From Bdellovibrio sp. (lineage in GTDB: Bacteria; Bdellovibrionota; Bacteriovoracia; Bacteriovoracales; Bacteriovoracaceae), in the NCBI GenBank assembly GCA_020720455.1, contig DYOQ01000006.1, positions 31,439-63,591 on the forward strand: a stretch of DNA of 32,153 nt. Direction: 5' to 3'. Positions 15,946-24,942 of the stretch are shown piece by piece. Positions within the stretch are counted from its first letter, which is position 1; every line of letters starts with the position of its first letter. A program made the position numbers and the translations under genes. The notes beneath the pieces are model-generated. The model ran no database searches. It was not told the DNA's origin and saw only the letters and a program-made list of their open reading frames with translations.

Positions 15946-16824
15946 ATGAAAATCTCTTTAGCAATTTTAAGCATCGCTTTTTCGGCTTCATTATTTGGTA
16001 AATCAATCTTTGATCAATTCCCTGAACCTGATCACAACTACGGCGAAAAAGACAAAGGATGGTCACAATATCTTGCAAAATCAATTTATCACACAAATAC
16101 TATTGCTCTAACTTTTGACGATGGGCCTCACCCTGTGCTCACTCCTCGGCTTCTAGATATTCTTAAAAAACATAATGTTCATGCTACTTTTTTTGTCTTA
16201 GCAGAAAAGATAAATGAAAAGACAATACCAATAATTGAAAGAATTGTTAAAGAAGGACACATGCTTGCATCTCACGACTGGGACCATGCAAACAGCAACC
16301 AAAAGTCAGAGTCCACATTCAAAACTAATTTAAAAAAATCTGTTAGAAAAATTAAGCAACTCCAAGAACAATTTGGAAGTACCGAAAAATATATTTATTA
16401 TCGCTTTCCATACGGTGCCTATGGAACCAATAAAACTTATCACCACATGAACGCCATGAAAGATGTCTCTCGAGAACTGTTTGGTGAAAACTGTATCAAC
16501 TTTGTGTTCTGGGATATTGATACTTCTGACTGGGTATCAGGTATGAGTAGTGAAGATATCAACCAAACCTTTAGTGCCAACTTTGAAGGTGGAACTGCAT
16601 ACAGTTTTGCTACAGCAAATGGAACATATGTAAAAAAACCTTATCAGATCAAAAACCCGTTAGAAGGCGGAGTCGTTTTAATGCATGACATCCACGAACG
16701 ATCGATTAATAGCGTAGAAAGAATGATTGAGTATGCTAATCAAAACAAGATAGAGATTGTTCCTTTAAGCGAAATTAAAGAGTACTCATATGAATCAGAC
16801 AAAGATTGTCGATTGAAAGAATAA
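15946..16824 (+). CDS. Exported polysaccharide deacetylase (probable peptidoglycan N-acetylglucosamine deacetylase)
   Basis: This 292-aa NodB-family carbohydrate esterase 4 enzyme removes acetyl groups from N-acetylated sugars. The start at ATG 15946 follows a strong GGAGGG site and opens a signal peptide (MKISLAILSIAFSASLFG); a longer frame from 15868 lacks support. Motifs appear in order: TFDDGP (catalytic base Asp58, metal Asp59), SHDWDH (metal histidines 110 and 114), RFPYGAYG (153-160), DIDTSDW (191-197) and LMHDIH (His247). All catalytic positions are present. In Bdellovibrio, two exported CE4 enzymes deacetylate prey peptidoglycan during invasion; this gene is a plausible counterpart, with MltA and a murein-amidase-like enzyme nearby. 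Chitin or another polymer remains possible. Confidence 0.88.
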   Translation: MKISLAILSIAFSASLFGKSIFDQFPEPDHNYGEKDKGWSQYLAKSIYHTNTIALTFDDGPHPVLTPRLLDILKKHNVHATFFVLAEKINEKTIPIIERIVKEGHMLASHDWDHANSNQKSESTFKTNLKKSVRKIKQLQEQFGSTEKYIYYRFPYGAYGTNKTYHHMNAMKDVSRELFGENCINFVFWDIDTSDWVSGMSSEDINQTFSANFEGGTAYSFATANGTYVKKPYQIKNPLEGGVVLMHDIHERSINSVERMIEYANQNKIEIVPLSEIKEYSYESDKDCRLKE

Positions 16825-16920
16825 TTAGATTAATATACTCAAATCAATATTTGTAAGTTAATATTTCCATAACGTTTTTTCATAAAAGTAAAAAATTAAA
16901 ATTTTTCCAAGGATAGTTTT

Positions 16921-17376
16921 ATGAAATTGGCAATGTGTTTATCTGTGCTTTTAATAGTTGTATCTTGTGGCAATGATTCAAATAGTAACACAGAATCTAC
17001 TGAAAATTACTTACCAACTTTCAATATAAGCTGTGCTACCCCTGCTACAGCTTGTGCAAACAATAGCGCTAACGGCAAGAGGGTATCGGCCGGATGGTAT
17101 TTAGAAAATGGCTTAAACTTAAAAGCAGCGGGTGGGGCATATTTGACTTGTTCAAATGGAGTATGTACCGCGAATATAAGTGACTGGACTATTAATGATG
17201 GAAAAACAACTATTCCAGATGGAAATTACACGATTACTGTTTGTGTTGATATGAATAATAATGGTTGTCCAAATGAAACCGATCCAGAGGCAACAGATTT
17301 TGATGCAGGGTATATTTTAGATAATGACAACATTCCAACAACTCTCACCGTGGATAATTGGATAAATAACGCTTAA
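16921..17376 (+). CDS. Small cysteine-containing lipoprotein, unknown function
   Basis: I do not recognise this 151-aa product. The N-terminus is a clear lipoprotein signal (LIVVSCGN, lipidated Cys16), followed by an Asn/Ser/Thr-rich linker. The mature part has six more cysteines, likely in disulphides (ISCATPATAC, YLTCSNGVC, VCVDMNNNGC), and looks beta-rich (YLENGLNLKAAGGAYLTC, NYTITVCVDMNNNGCPNE). The DMNNNGCPNETDPEATDFD region is rich in Asp and Asn and could bind calcium, but no exact EF-hand spacing is present. The ribosome-binding site is AAGGA. It lies 96 nt after the deacetylase, on the same strand, in an AT-rich gap. Confidence 0.7.
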   Translation: MKLAMCLSVLLIVVSCGNDSNSNTESTENYLPTFNISCATPATACANNSANGKRVSAGWYLENGLNLKAAGGAYLTCSNGVCTANISDWTINDGKTTIPDGNYTITVCVDMNNNGCPNETDPEATDFDAGYILDNDNIPTTLTVDNWINNA

Positions 17377-17394
17377 TGTTCATTGATAATTTTA

Positions 17395-18537
17395 TTATTT
17401 TTTTTTAACTAAAAAAAACATCTGACCGTAAACGTCCATCGAATTAGATGCTAATTCGGCATATTGGCCAAATCCGAAATATAAATCTGCTCTTGCTTCA
17501 CCTTGTATCGCTCCACCGGTGTCTTGGTCGATATAAAACCTTGAGTAGTCCATCATTTCAACCTCGCCAGCTCCATTAACAGCGCCATCACGAGCATCAC
17601 GCGAAGATTTATTTTCAAGCGGCCGAGAAGCTTTTACAAATGCTAAAATTCCTTTTCTTGGATAAAACATTTTATCCTGAGCAAGTGTTCTATTATCTGT
17701 TAACGGGATATCTTCAAGGCCAAGAGGAGCACTCTTGCTCTCTTGAAAAAAAACATATCCTGGGCAATAACTATAGATACTTTTCCACTGGTCTGGATTT
17801 GACTCAATATACTCACGTTGAGACTTTAACGATTTATCTGTTATCAACCCAGTATCAAACATATAGTTAGAAATAAACTTAAAAACTTTTTTGTTTGATC
17901 CACTATAACTTAAATTATGAACTGTTCCATCCTGAAGAGAGACAGCACCTCCTCCTTCTACGTGAAGTAGATAAAGATCAAATAAATTTTTCACATAAAA
18001 GAGCTCTAAGTTATTCCCAGCAAGCTTATGATCAAAATCGATCTCAATTCTACTAAGACTCCTTAACTTTGTGCTGACTGGCAAAGAATAAATCGGATAT
18101 TTATAAATCTCTGTTTGTACTTTTGAACCACTAAGGATCGGAGAATAATAAGCAGTAAACCGAACTGGATTTAGTGAAGGAACATAAACATTAAAACTTT
18201 TCTTAATTTCATTTTTTAAAATCTGGTCACAGATGTCACGATCATCAACACAAGTTTTTCTGATCTTAACAATGTCACGAAAAAGTAAAATGGTCTCTTT
18301 CAAAACCGACATATCATAAGCGTCAGTCCCAAAAATGATCTTTCCAATAAGAGGCCGCCTATCGTAAGCCTGAAGTTGTCTTTCCATTGCCGTTTCAATT
18401 CCTGCGAACTCCAAATCATCTATAAACTCAGGGGTTTCTGATTCATTTAATCTAGTTGTAGGGGTTTTCATAGTACTTGCATCAGAACATGACACACAAA
18501 GCAACAGGGATAATATTAGTACTCCGATCTTTAGCAT
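17395..18537 (-). CDS. mltA: MltA-family lytic murein transglycosylase (lipoprotein)
   Basis: This 380-aa protein cleaves the MurNAc-GlcNAc bond of peptidoglycan with formation of 1,6-anhydro-MurNAc. It has a lipoprotein signal (LLCVSCSD, Cys17), so it is probably outer-membrane anchored. MltA landmarks: RFTAYYSP (126-133), LLHVEGGGAVSLQDG (190-204), CPGYVFFQES, IPLTDNRTLAQD (277-288), and the 3D-domain string DQDTGGAIQGEARADLYFGF (337-356) with Asp339 at the position of the catalytic aspartate. Residues 20 to about 115 are less conserved. Length agrees with MltA. It converges on the small lipoprotein gene with an 18-nt gap and no obvious terminator. All key residues are intact. Confidence 0.9.
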   Translation of the reverse strand: MLKIGVLILSLLLCVSCSDASTMKTPTTRLNESETPEFIDDLEFAGIETAMERQLQAYDRRPLIGKIIFGTDAYDMSVLKETILLFRDIVKIRKTCVDDRDICDQILKNEIKKSFNVYVPSLNPVRFTAYYSPILSGSKVQTEIYKYPIYSLPVSTKLRSLSRIEIDFDHKLAGNNLELFYVKNLFDLYLLHVEGGGAVSLQDGTVHNLSYSGSNKKVFKFISNYMFDTGLITDKSLKSQREYIESNPDQWKSIYSYCPGYVFFQESKSAPLGLEDIPLTDNRTLAQDKMFYPRKGILAFVKASRPLENKSSRDARDGAVNGAGEVEMMDYSRFYIDQDTGGAIQGEARADLYFGFGQYAELASNSMDVYGQMFFLVKKK

Positions 18538-18669
18538 TGATTGACCTTTTTAGTGGTTAACAACAGCACAACAAATTCCTCATCGTATTAAAACAAAATA
18601 CGAAGGAACATCTTTTCATAATGAGTTAAATTAATAATTATGTCAACGATTCGAGTTATCTTTTCACAA

Positions 18670-19194
18670 TCAAAGCGGCCTACCCATAAATAGTAGTGAC
18701 GAATTTTTATACAATCTCTCTATACAAAAAGAAAAATTATTTTTTTTATAGAAACTTATGTTTTGGCTTTTAGCAGACGTAACTATGTGACATCCTATGA
18801 CATTTTCCAACCGTAAATTAGCAAAAAAATGGTCCAACAAAATTGAACCCACACCTTTACTTCTAGCATCTGGATGACAGTTGATGTGTAAGTGCGCCGG
18901 ATATAACTTAAAATAGTCTTGAAAAATTCTAAGAGTTGGAACATCGTCAATCGTCAAAAAATAGTCACTATCTAACGTCCCACACACATATCCAAGCACT
19001 CGATCATTTTCAATATATAAGAAAGTAAGCTCTGGCCACCGTTCAAAATAGACGTTGGCCCACCTATTGAAAAACTGATCTTTCTGATTATCATTTTCAA
19101 ATTTAGATGAAGTTGAGATAAAAAAAATTGCTCTTAACCCATCAAGAATATTTTGGTCTGAACATCTATTTAACGTCGTTACATAACTAATCAT
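18670..19194 (-). CDS. GNAT-family acetyltransferase
   Basis: This 174-aa single-domain GNAT enzyme would transfer an acetyl group from acetyl-CoA to an unknown amine. The core is visible as LYIENDRVLGYVCGTLDS (beta strands), a linker, HLHINCHPDARSKGVGSILL (acetyl-CoA loop R-S-K-G-V-G), and GCHIVTSAKSQNISFYKKNNF (the C-terminal N-x-x-x-F-Y motif). It is the last gene of the LysR-cca-GNAT operon; its start shares an A with the cca stop (TAATG), so translation is coupled. The substrate cannot be inferred. Confidence 0.85.
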   Translation of the reverse strand: MISYVTTLNRCSDQNILDGLRAIFFISTSSKFENDNQKDQFFNRWANVYFERWPELTFLYIENDRVLGYVCGTLDSDYFLTIDDVPTLRIFQDYFKLYPAHLHINCHPDARSKGVGSILLDHFFANLRLENVIGCHIVTSAKSQNISFYKKNNFSFCIERLYKNSSLLFMGRPL

Positions 19195-20444
19195 TATATT
19201 TTTTTAGTAGGAGTAGTTTTCAAGTGAGCATAAAAACGAACTACAGATAAATCACTATCATCAAAACTCTCCTTTTTAATTAGATCACTAAACAATTCTC
19301 CTCCGGATAACTCTTCTGGGATAAGTTTTACAAGATCATTACTAATAAATGGAATAATCTGCTCCCACAACTTTCCAATTTTTTTTCTCACATTATACAA
19401 TTTAGAAAACGGTCTAAGACCTTCGATAGAAACAAAATCTTTTTGGCAAATATCATCAACAATTGTTTGCACATCTAATTTTCTTAATTTTCTCAATAAA
19501 GCTTTTGCTATAACGAGAGTAGACACCAGATCATTTTTTAACATCAGACCATTGGCTAAACGATCCAGTTCACCTTTAGTGACATCTAATCTATTCTGAA
19601 AAACAACATTTACAAAAAACTCACTAGCACCAGAGAATGCTACCTTTGAAAATTTTATATTTTCTAAAAACATCAAATCTTTGATTTGATCACTAACAGG
19701 GATATTCCATCTCTTAACAAACTCGAACAACTCTTTGAAAAATAGGTGATGCTTTGACTTGAAAAATTCATTGAAAAAATAAAAAAGAGTTAAATTTTGC
19801 AAACTCATTTTTTCCATCTGTGCCATACAACGTTCAGAAAAAAAACAACCAAGTTTTAGTTTAAATCTTACAGCTCTTAGAAAACGCACAGGGTCTAACG
19901 TAAAATCAGCACCACAAGGAGTAAGTAATCTATTTTGCAAATCCATCACACCATCAAATGGATCAACCAAAACGACTCTTTTTTCCTTGCAATTAAGCTC
20001 CACCCCTATCGCATTAATTGTAAAATCTCTACGTTTAAAACTACTCGCATAATCAAGAGAAGGATCTAGCTCTGCAGAAAAACCTCGATGTGAAACAATA
20101 TCTCCAGTTTGAAAAAATTCCAAACGAGGAGAGGTTATTTCAATTTCAAAACGATTTATAAAAATTCTTATTATACCGTAAGGCAGTTCTTCTATGTCGT
20201 AACTAAAACGATTTTCAATTTTATTCTTTAATTCGGTTAACTCTTTTAGCCATGCAACTCGTCCTGGTGTAATTTTTTTTCTTATCTCTATGTCAATGTC
20301 AGATGCTAACGTCCCAGTTAACAAATAATCCCTAACCACTCCACCAACCATAACCAACTTATATCCTGCCTCTTCAATGAAACAAAAAAGTTGCTGAAGC
20401 TCTAGTGGTATGCTGTGATAATCAAAATCGTCTAACGATTTCAT
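19194..20444 (-). CDS. cca: CCA-adding enzyme / tRNA nucleotidyltransferase (poly(A) polymerase superfamily)
   Basis: This 416-aa class II nucleotidyltransferase adds or repairs the 3' CCA of tRNA. The catalytic head is MVGGVVRDYLLTG (32-44) followed by ASDIDIEI with metal-binding Asp49 and Asp51. Then come KRRDFTINAIGVEL (about 137-150), VDPFDGVMDLQNRLLTP and DPVRFLRAVRFKLKLG. The C-terminal half is helical and diverges from common bacterial CCA enzymes; I see no HD phosphohydrolase motif. The gene begins 3 nt after the LysR gene ends and overlaps the GNAT gene by 1 nt. A poly(A) polymerase role cannot be excluded, because the two activities share the head motifs. Confidence 0.82.
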   Translation of the reverse strand: MKSLDDFDYHSIPLELQQLFCFIEEAGYKLVMVGGVVRDYLLTGTLASDIDIEIRKKITPGRVAWLKELTELKNKIENRFSYDIEELPYGIIRIFINRFEIEITSPRLEFFQTGDIVSHRGFSAELDPSLDYASSFKRRDFTINAIGVELNCKEKRVVLVDPFDGVMDLQNRLLTPCGADFTLDPVRFLRAVRFKLKLGCFFSERCMAQMEKMSLQNLTLFYFFNEFFKSKHHLFFKELFEFVKRWNIPVSDQIKDLMFLENIKFSKVAFSGASEFFVNVVFQNRLDVTKGELDRLANGLMLKNDLVSTLVIAKALLRKLRKLDVQTIVDDICQKDFVSIEGLRPFSKLYNVRKKIGKLWEQIIPFISNDLVKLIPEELSGGELFSDLIKKESFDDSDLSVVRFYAHLKTTPTKKI

Positions 20445-20447
20445 CTA

Positions 20448-21359
20448 CTACCTTAACTGCCGATCGAGAGGAGCTGACACACTTGTTAACATATCAATAG
20501 TCTCTTTAAGTCTTACAACAGTTTCAGCTTCATCATGATACGCAAGATAAAAGCTATAATTAGGAACTTCAAACTCATGGCCAAGAGTCGAAATATCATA
20601 TTTAAAAAATGATCTTTTTAAAACGTGAGTAGGGACAACAGCAACGCCAACACCCTTTGATACTGCCTGTAGCATATTCCCGTGAGAGTTAACTATATAC
20701 TTAACATTCAGACTCTCAGGGGTTTTACCAAAACGTTTTCGACACCAGTTCATATATAGATGGTCGTTCTTTTCAAATAGAACCGTTGGCAACGTTGCCA
20801 AATCATTTAGTGTAATATCTTTTGTGATATTAAAGTCTGAGTTATTTGGAAAAACGAGAATCGAGCTCTCTTTACTTAAAAACTTTCTTTTTCCAACAGA
20901 AGGCAGAGATCCTTCTGGTAAAATCAATATATCAAGACCCCTATTTTCAAAATCACGAATCAGGTCTTCTTGAAACCCAAGCGAAATTTGAACTTCAAGT
21001 TCAGGGTTCTTTAAAAAAAATTCTAGTAGCGTTGGTGCAAGCCATGACTTGCCAACACCGTTAAGCGTTCCAATCCTAACCCTTCCGGCCATAGAACTGG
21101 TGTCATGCTTTATCTCTTCTAAAGTTCTTTCTACGCTGATAAGAAATGAATCTGCAAGATCCCTTAATTTTTCTCCCTCATTAGTAAGAACAATTTTTTT
21201 TCCAACTTTTTGAACTAACGGAACACCGACCTTACTCTCAAGCCCTTTCATACTCTGACTTATTGCAGATTGAGTTACCCCAAGCTTTTCTGCGGCTTTT
21301 GAATAACTTCCCTCTTTTGATACTGCGGCCAATGTCTGTAACTGTGAACTCTCTATCAT
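20448..21359 (-). CDS. LysR-family transcriptional regulator
   Basis: This 303-aa protein has the LysR winged helix-turn-helix at residues 1-60 (LQTLAAVSKEGSYSKAAEKL, then GVTQSAISQSMKGLESKVGV, then LTNEGEKL). A helical linker and a periplasmic-binding-protein-like effector domain from about residue 90 to 295 follow. It contains VRIGTLNGVGKSWLAP, RDFENRGLDILILPEG and AVSKGVGVAVVPTHVLK. LysR regulators usually control a divergent gene, but here the flanking genes run in the same direction: EF-G upstream and cca 3 nt downstream. Its target is therefore not evident. The start lies just beyond the EF-G terminator hairpin. Confidence 0.9.
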   Translation of the reverse strand: MIESSQLQTLAAVSKEGSYSKAAEKLGVTQSAISQSMKGLESKVGVPLVQKVGKKIVLTNEGEKLRDLADSFLISVERTLEEIKHDTSSMAGRVRIGTLNGVGKSWLAPTLLEFFLKNPELEVQISLGFQEDLIRDFENRGLDILILPEGSLPSVGKRKFLSKESSILVFPNNSDFNITKDITLNDLATLPTVLFEKNDHLYMNWCRKRFGKTPESLNVKYIVNSHGNMLQAVSKGVGVAVVPTHVLKRSFFKYDISTLGHEFEVPNYSFYLAYHDEAETVVRLKETIDMLTSVSAPLDRQLR

Positions 21360-21372
21360 TTTAACAACCTAG

Positions 21373-21402
21373 AAAAAAAAGGGCACCATCATAGTGGTGC
21401 CC
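21373..21402 (-). terminator. Rho-independent terminator downstream of EF-G
   Basis: GGGCACCA and TGGTGCCC (21381-21388, 21395-21402) form a perfect 8-bp GC-rich stem with a 6-nt loop. On the minus strand it is followed by eight T residues (complement of 21373-21380). It lies 34 nt after the EF-G stop and just before the LysR start. Confidence 0.92.
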
Positions 21403-21436
21403 AAAATCATAAAAAAATTTAAAGAAAAACGAACAA

Positions 21437-23593
21437 TTAATCTCTTTCTTGAAGTTTGCTCGCTCTATCTTTCATTACCTTCTCAGCAATATTATGCGGA
21501 CACTCTGCATACCTTGCAAACTCCATCGTATATCCGGCCTTTCCAGCTGTCATAGATCTCAAATCTGTTGAGTATCCAAACATCTCTGAAAGAGGAACAA
21601 GCGCATTAACAACAGTATCGTTCCTATCATTTGTTTCAGAACCTTGAATAATCCCTCTTCTTGAAGATAGATCTCCAATTACTGAACCTTGAAACTCGTC
21701 TGGAGTTTCAACTTCAACTTTCATTAGTGGCTCAAGAAGAACTGGCTGTGCAGCTCTAATTGCTTGTCTCATCGCCATTCTTGCCGCAATTCTAAATGCC
21801 ATATCACTTGAGTCAACGTCATGGTGCTTTCCATCTTCTAAGAAAACTTCAACATTAATAAGTGGGAACGCGCCAAGAGGTCCCTTGTTCATAACATCTC
21901 CAAAACCTTTTTCACACGCCCCAATATACTCAGTTGGAATCGTTCCACCCTTAATATTGTTGTTGAATTTAAAGTTTTGATCTTCAGCTTCTTTATCCTC
22001 ATCTTTAAGAGGTCTAATTCTACCAATAACGTGTCCAAATTGGCCGGCACCACCAGTTTGCTTTTTATGTAGGTAATCAAACTTAGCCTCAGTATTAATA
22101 GTTTCTCTATAGTTAACCTGAGGGGCACCAACAATAACTTCAGCACCATACTCTCGCTTGATTCTTTCAACATAAATTTCAAGATGTAGCTCACCCATGC
22201 CAGCAATTCTTGTTTCACCAGACTCTTCGTCTGTGAATACATGAAAAGTTGGATCTTCTTTTAAAAAGCGCGCAAGAGCTTTTGACATCTTGGCCTGTTG
22301 ATCTTTATCTTTTGCTTCAACCTTTAACTCAATAACCGGAATTGGAACGTGCATCGCTTCACAAGACAGGTGTAACATATCGTCTGAACCAACAAAGGTA
22401 TCACCAGAAGCACAATCAATTCCAACCATTGCTATAATATCACCAGCTCCAGCACTATCAATATTAGATCTATCATTTGCATGCATTCTTACTATTCTAC
22501 CAACTCTTACTTTCTTTTTTGTACGAGAGTTATAAATCGTTTCACCTTTTTTCAACGTTCCTTGATAAATTCTAGTATAAGTTAATTGGCCAAACTGCTC
22601 TTCAGTAATTTTAAACGCCATACAGACAAGAGGTTTATCATCATCTGGCTCAAGAGCAATTAGCTCTTTACTCTCTATTGTCTGCGCCTTTGATTTCTCA
22701 CAAGATATTGGAGATGGTAAATATCTAGCAACTGCATCTAGTGCAAGCTGAACGCCTTTGTTTTTAAACGCTGAACCCATGAACACAGGTGTAAGTTCCA
22801 AAGTATTCGTACCAGCACGAACTGCCTTATGAATAAGCTCTTCAGAAACGGCTTCACCTTCTAGAAGCTTTTCCATCAACTCATCATCAAACGCACTAAC
22901 TGCATCCAACATGGCCTCTCTCTCTTCGTGTGCCTTATCCTTAAGATCAGCAGGAATCTCTTCAATTCTAACATTTTCGCCATTACTACCATCAAAATAG
23001 TATGCCTTCATCGTAACTAGATCAACTACTCCTCTAAACTGATCTTCATATCCAATTGGGATTTGCATTAAAACAGCGTTATGGCCAAGCTTCTCACGAA
23101 GTGACTTCACACCATTATAAGCATTTGCCCCCAAACGATCCATCTTATTTAAAAAAGCGATACGTGGAACTCTGTATCTCTTCATTTGACGGTCAACTGT
23201 GATTGACTGTGATTGAACACCAGCAACTGAACAGAGAACTAAGATCGCACCATCGAGAACACGCAATGATCTCTCAACCTCAACTGTAAAATCAACGTGG
23301 CCTGGAGTGTCGATAATATTGATCTTAATCTCCTTTTCTCCACCTTCGGCATAAGAAATGCCTGTTCCTGTACTACCTCTCCACTCAACAGTTGTTGCCG
23401 CCGATGTGATAGTAATCCCTTTCTCTTTTTCAAGCTCCATAAAGTCCATTTTGGCGCCCGCACCACCACCACGAACCTCTTCAATCTTATGAATTTTATC
23501 GCAGTAAAAGAGTATCCTCTCTGTTAATGTAGTCTTACCTGAATCGATATGGGCCGAAATCCCAATATTCCTAGTCTTTGCCAGATGCTTCAT
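21437..23593 (-). CDS. fusA: Translation elongation factor G (mitochondrial/spirochaete-type EFG1 branch)
   Basis: This 718-aa GTPase drives ribosomal translocation. The start ATG complementing 23591-23593 has a GGAGAG site and begins [20 protein letters not shown]; a longer frame to 23713 is unsupported. GTPase motifs: AHIDSGKTT (14-22), [17 protein letters not shown] (switch I), DTPGHVDF (95-102), NKMD (149-152) and GSAFKNKG. Later domains are intact ([41 protein letters not shown]). The variant AHIDSGKTT plus [20 protein letters not shown] and a short insert at about 72-88 point to the EFG1/spd branch rather than the canonical fusA of the ribosomal str operon. No tuf or ribosomal protein gene is adjacent. 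It has its own terminator. Confidence 0.93.
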   Translation of the reverse strand: MKHLAKTRNIGISAHIDSGKTTLTERILFYCDKIHKIEEVRGGGAGAKMDFMELEKEKGITITSAATTVEWRGSTGTGISYAEGGEKEIKINIIDTPGHVDFTVEVERSLRVLDGAILVLCSVAGVQSQSITVDRQMKRYRVPRIAFLNKMDRLGANAYNGVKSLREKLGHNAVLMQIPIGYEDQFRGVVDLVTMKAYYFDGSNGENVRIEEIPADLKDKAHEEREAMLDAVSAFDDELMEKLLEGEAVSEELIHKAVRAGTNTLELTPVFMGSAFKNKGVQLALDAVARYLPSPISCEKSKAQTIESKELIALEPDDDKPLVCMAFKITEEQFGQLTYTRIYQGTLKKGETIYNSRTKKKVRVGRIVRMHANDRSNIDSAGAGDIIAMVGIDCASGDTFVGSDDMLHLSCEAMHVPIPVIELKVEAKDKDQQAKMSKALARFLKEDPTFHVFTDEESGETRIAGMGELHLEIYVERIKREYGAEVIVGAPQVNYRETINTEAKFDYLHKKQTGGAGQFGHVIGRIRPLKDEDKEAEDQNFKFNNNIKGGTIPTEYIGACEKGFGDVMNKGPLGAFPLINVEVFLEDGKHHDVDSSDMAFRIAARMAMRQAIRAAQPVLLEPLMKVEVETPDEFQGSVIGDLSSRRGIIQGSETNDRNDTVVNALVPLSEMFGYSTDLRSMTAGKAGYTMEFARYAECPHNIAEKVMKDRASKLQERD

Positions 23594-23872
23594 TAGTCTC
23601 TCCAATAGTTTACAGCACTTTAATTTTTGAAATCGCATATTATTTAAAACCACATAATGAGTCAACGGAAAATCAGAAAAAATGAAATTATACAGACAAT
23701 ACCAGTTGCGCACCGAACATAAACAACAAACCCCCTCAATCTTAAGTTTACCTTTAGAAAAAAATAAATATGATATTTACAGACCGTTGGATTTACTTAA
23801 GAATCTCGGCCACGTATTTTTTATTTTAATCTATTTTATATTTTAAATTGAGTTGTTAGGGGAATCAGTAAA

Positions 23873-24532
23873 ATGGCATCGCAACTTAGTAAGCAAGAAC
23901 TGTATGAAGCAGTTAAAATCATGGTTGAAGCTGAACAGCACAGACATGTTCACTTAACTCAGCATAAACTTTTTACACTCTTTAGCATCGCTTTTCAATA
24001 CATGCTGTACACATCGACAAAAAAACCTGGTGTATACATAATTAGAGTTGAAGACTCGTCACTCGCTGAAAAACTCGCAAGAAAATCAAAAGACCTGAGC
24101 ACAAAAAAGTTTATTCAAAGTTTACTTCTTACTCGAAAATTAAAATATGGCAAATCAACCTTCTTATTGGATTTTTTCAATATTAGCTCTTGGTCACTGG
24201 CCGGCCAAGTCCCACCAGATAAGTTTAAAGCTGCACTCATTGTGAAAAATACCTCCGCAAAACCGATGAGTTCTCTTGCGGGCGATGATGATGACAATGC
24301 AGATGGTGAAAAAGTTTTTGAATCTTCAATAATTGATTCAGCATCGTTTCCAAAAGATTATTACAGAACATCATTAATGGAAGTTATTCCACGAACAATC
24401 ACAATTGCATACGGTGAAGAACTTGAAGGTACAAGCTCCATCACATTCCCGTTTATAAAAAACGACCAAAGAAAAGCGCTCGCTGGTGTTAAAATATCTG
24501 AAGATATAGATTTTGATGCTCTAGAGGACTAA
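23873..24532 (+). CDS. Hypothetical 219-aa cytoplasmic protein
   Basis: I do not recognise this protein. It starts at ATG 23873 with an AGGGGA site about 10 nt upstream. No signal peptide or membrane span is present. Residues 1-130 look like a mixed alpha/beta domain (ELYEAVKIMVEAEQHRHVHL, KKPGVYIIRVEDSSL, KFIQSLLLTRKLKYGKSTFL). An acidic, disordered linker (GDDDDNADGE) separates it from a beta-rich C-terminal part (LMEVIPRTITIAYGEELEG, SSITFPFIKNDQRKALAGVK). The tail is acidic (EDIDFDALED). It stands alone between EF-G (divergent) and a long non-coding stretch. No function is proposed. Confidence 0.72.
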   Translation: MASQLSKQELYEAVKIMVEAEQHRHVHLTQHKLFTLFSIAFQYMLYTSTKKPGVYIIRVEDSSLAEKLARKSKDLSTKKFIQSLLLTRKLKYGKSTFLLDFFNISSWSLAGQVPPDKFKAALIVKNTSAKPMSSLAGDDDDNADGEKVFESSIIDSASFPKDYYRTSLMEVIPRTITIAYGEELEGTSSITFPFIKNDQRKALAGVKISEDIDFDALED

Positions 24533-24942
24533 TAAAAAAAGAAGGTCTGCCCTGACCGACTAAACATACTTGATAGATTTTTTTTGATTTTTTGTGACAT
24601 AGGCCTATTCAGACTTATGTTCAGGTTGGTTTTAGAAATTGTTTTGACAAGTACAATTTACTTAATCCGATCAGGGCGAAACCTTGAACCAACCGGCGTT
24701 ACCATGTTAGTTGCATAAACGATGCCAAAAAAACAGAACATTCTTATCAACCATTTTCAATGAGTTACTTGATATAGTGGGGCCATTTGAGCATCGTGCG
24801 GTGCTTTTTGAGAACATGAAAAAGAACCAGTTTTTCAAAATGACACCAAGATGAGAGAAGTTTATATTTGGCATCTGGCAAAGAAACAGTATTTACCCAT
24901 CAAAACTTTTTTTGTATAGTCATACTCGAAGAGGAAGGTACC
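24533..24942. other. 410-nt intergenic region with paired inverted repeats; possible ncRNA or decayed element
   Basis: No convincing intact gene is present. GCCCTGA at 24549-24555 is complementary to TCAGGGC at 24671-24677, with similarity extending outward (GGTCT.. and ..GAAACC). GGTTGGTT at 24624-24631 is complementary to AACCAACC at 24687-24694. The two pairs interleave as in a pseudoknot. An AAATTG/CAATTT hairpin lies at 24636-24659. A plus-strand frame from about 24670 to 24853 is open except for one TAG and ends ENMKKNQFFKMTPR, which looks like a protein remnant. A folded RNA and a decayed mobile element both fit. Confidence 0.4.
24792..24811 (+). terminator. Possible intrinsic terminator in the intergenic region
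   Basis: AGCATC (24792-24797) pairs with GGTGCT (24802-24807), including one T-G pair, over a GTGC loop, and T residues follow to 24811. It would end a plus-strand transcript crossing the intergenic region before khpB. Confidence 0.4.

Noticed and set aside
23594-23713. N-terminal extension of EF-G
   Set aside because: The added 40 residues do not match EF-G; the internal ATG has a GGAGAG ribosome-binding site and begins the family sequence.
24644-24672. Promoter with -35 TTGACA in the khpB intergenic region
   Set aside because: The sequence about 17 nt downstream is CCGATC-like, with no acceptable -10 box.
24711-24853. Small intact gene of about 47 codons before khpB
   Set aside because: It lacks a good start codon and ribosome-binding site, and is preceded by a TAG in the same frame; treated as a possible remnant only.
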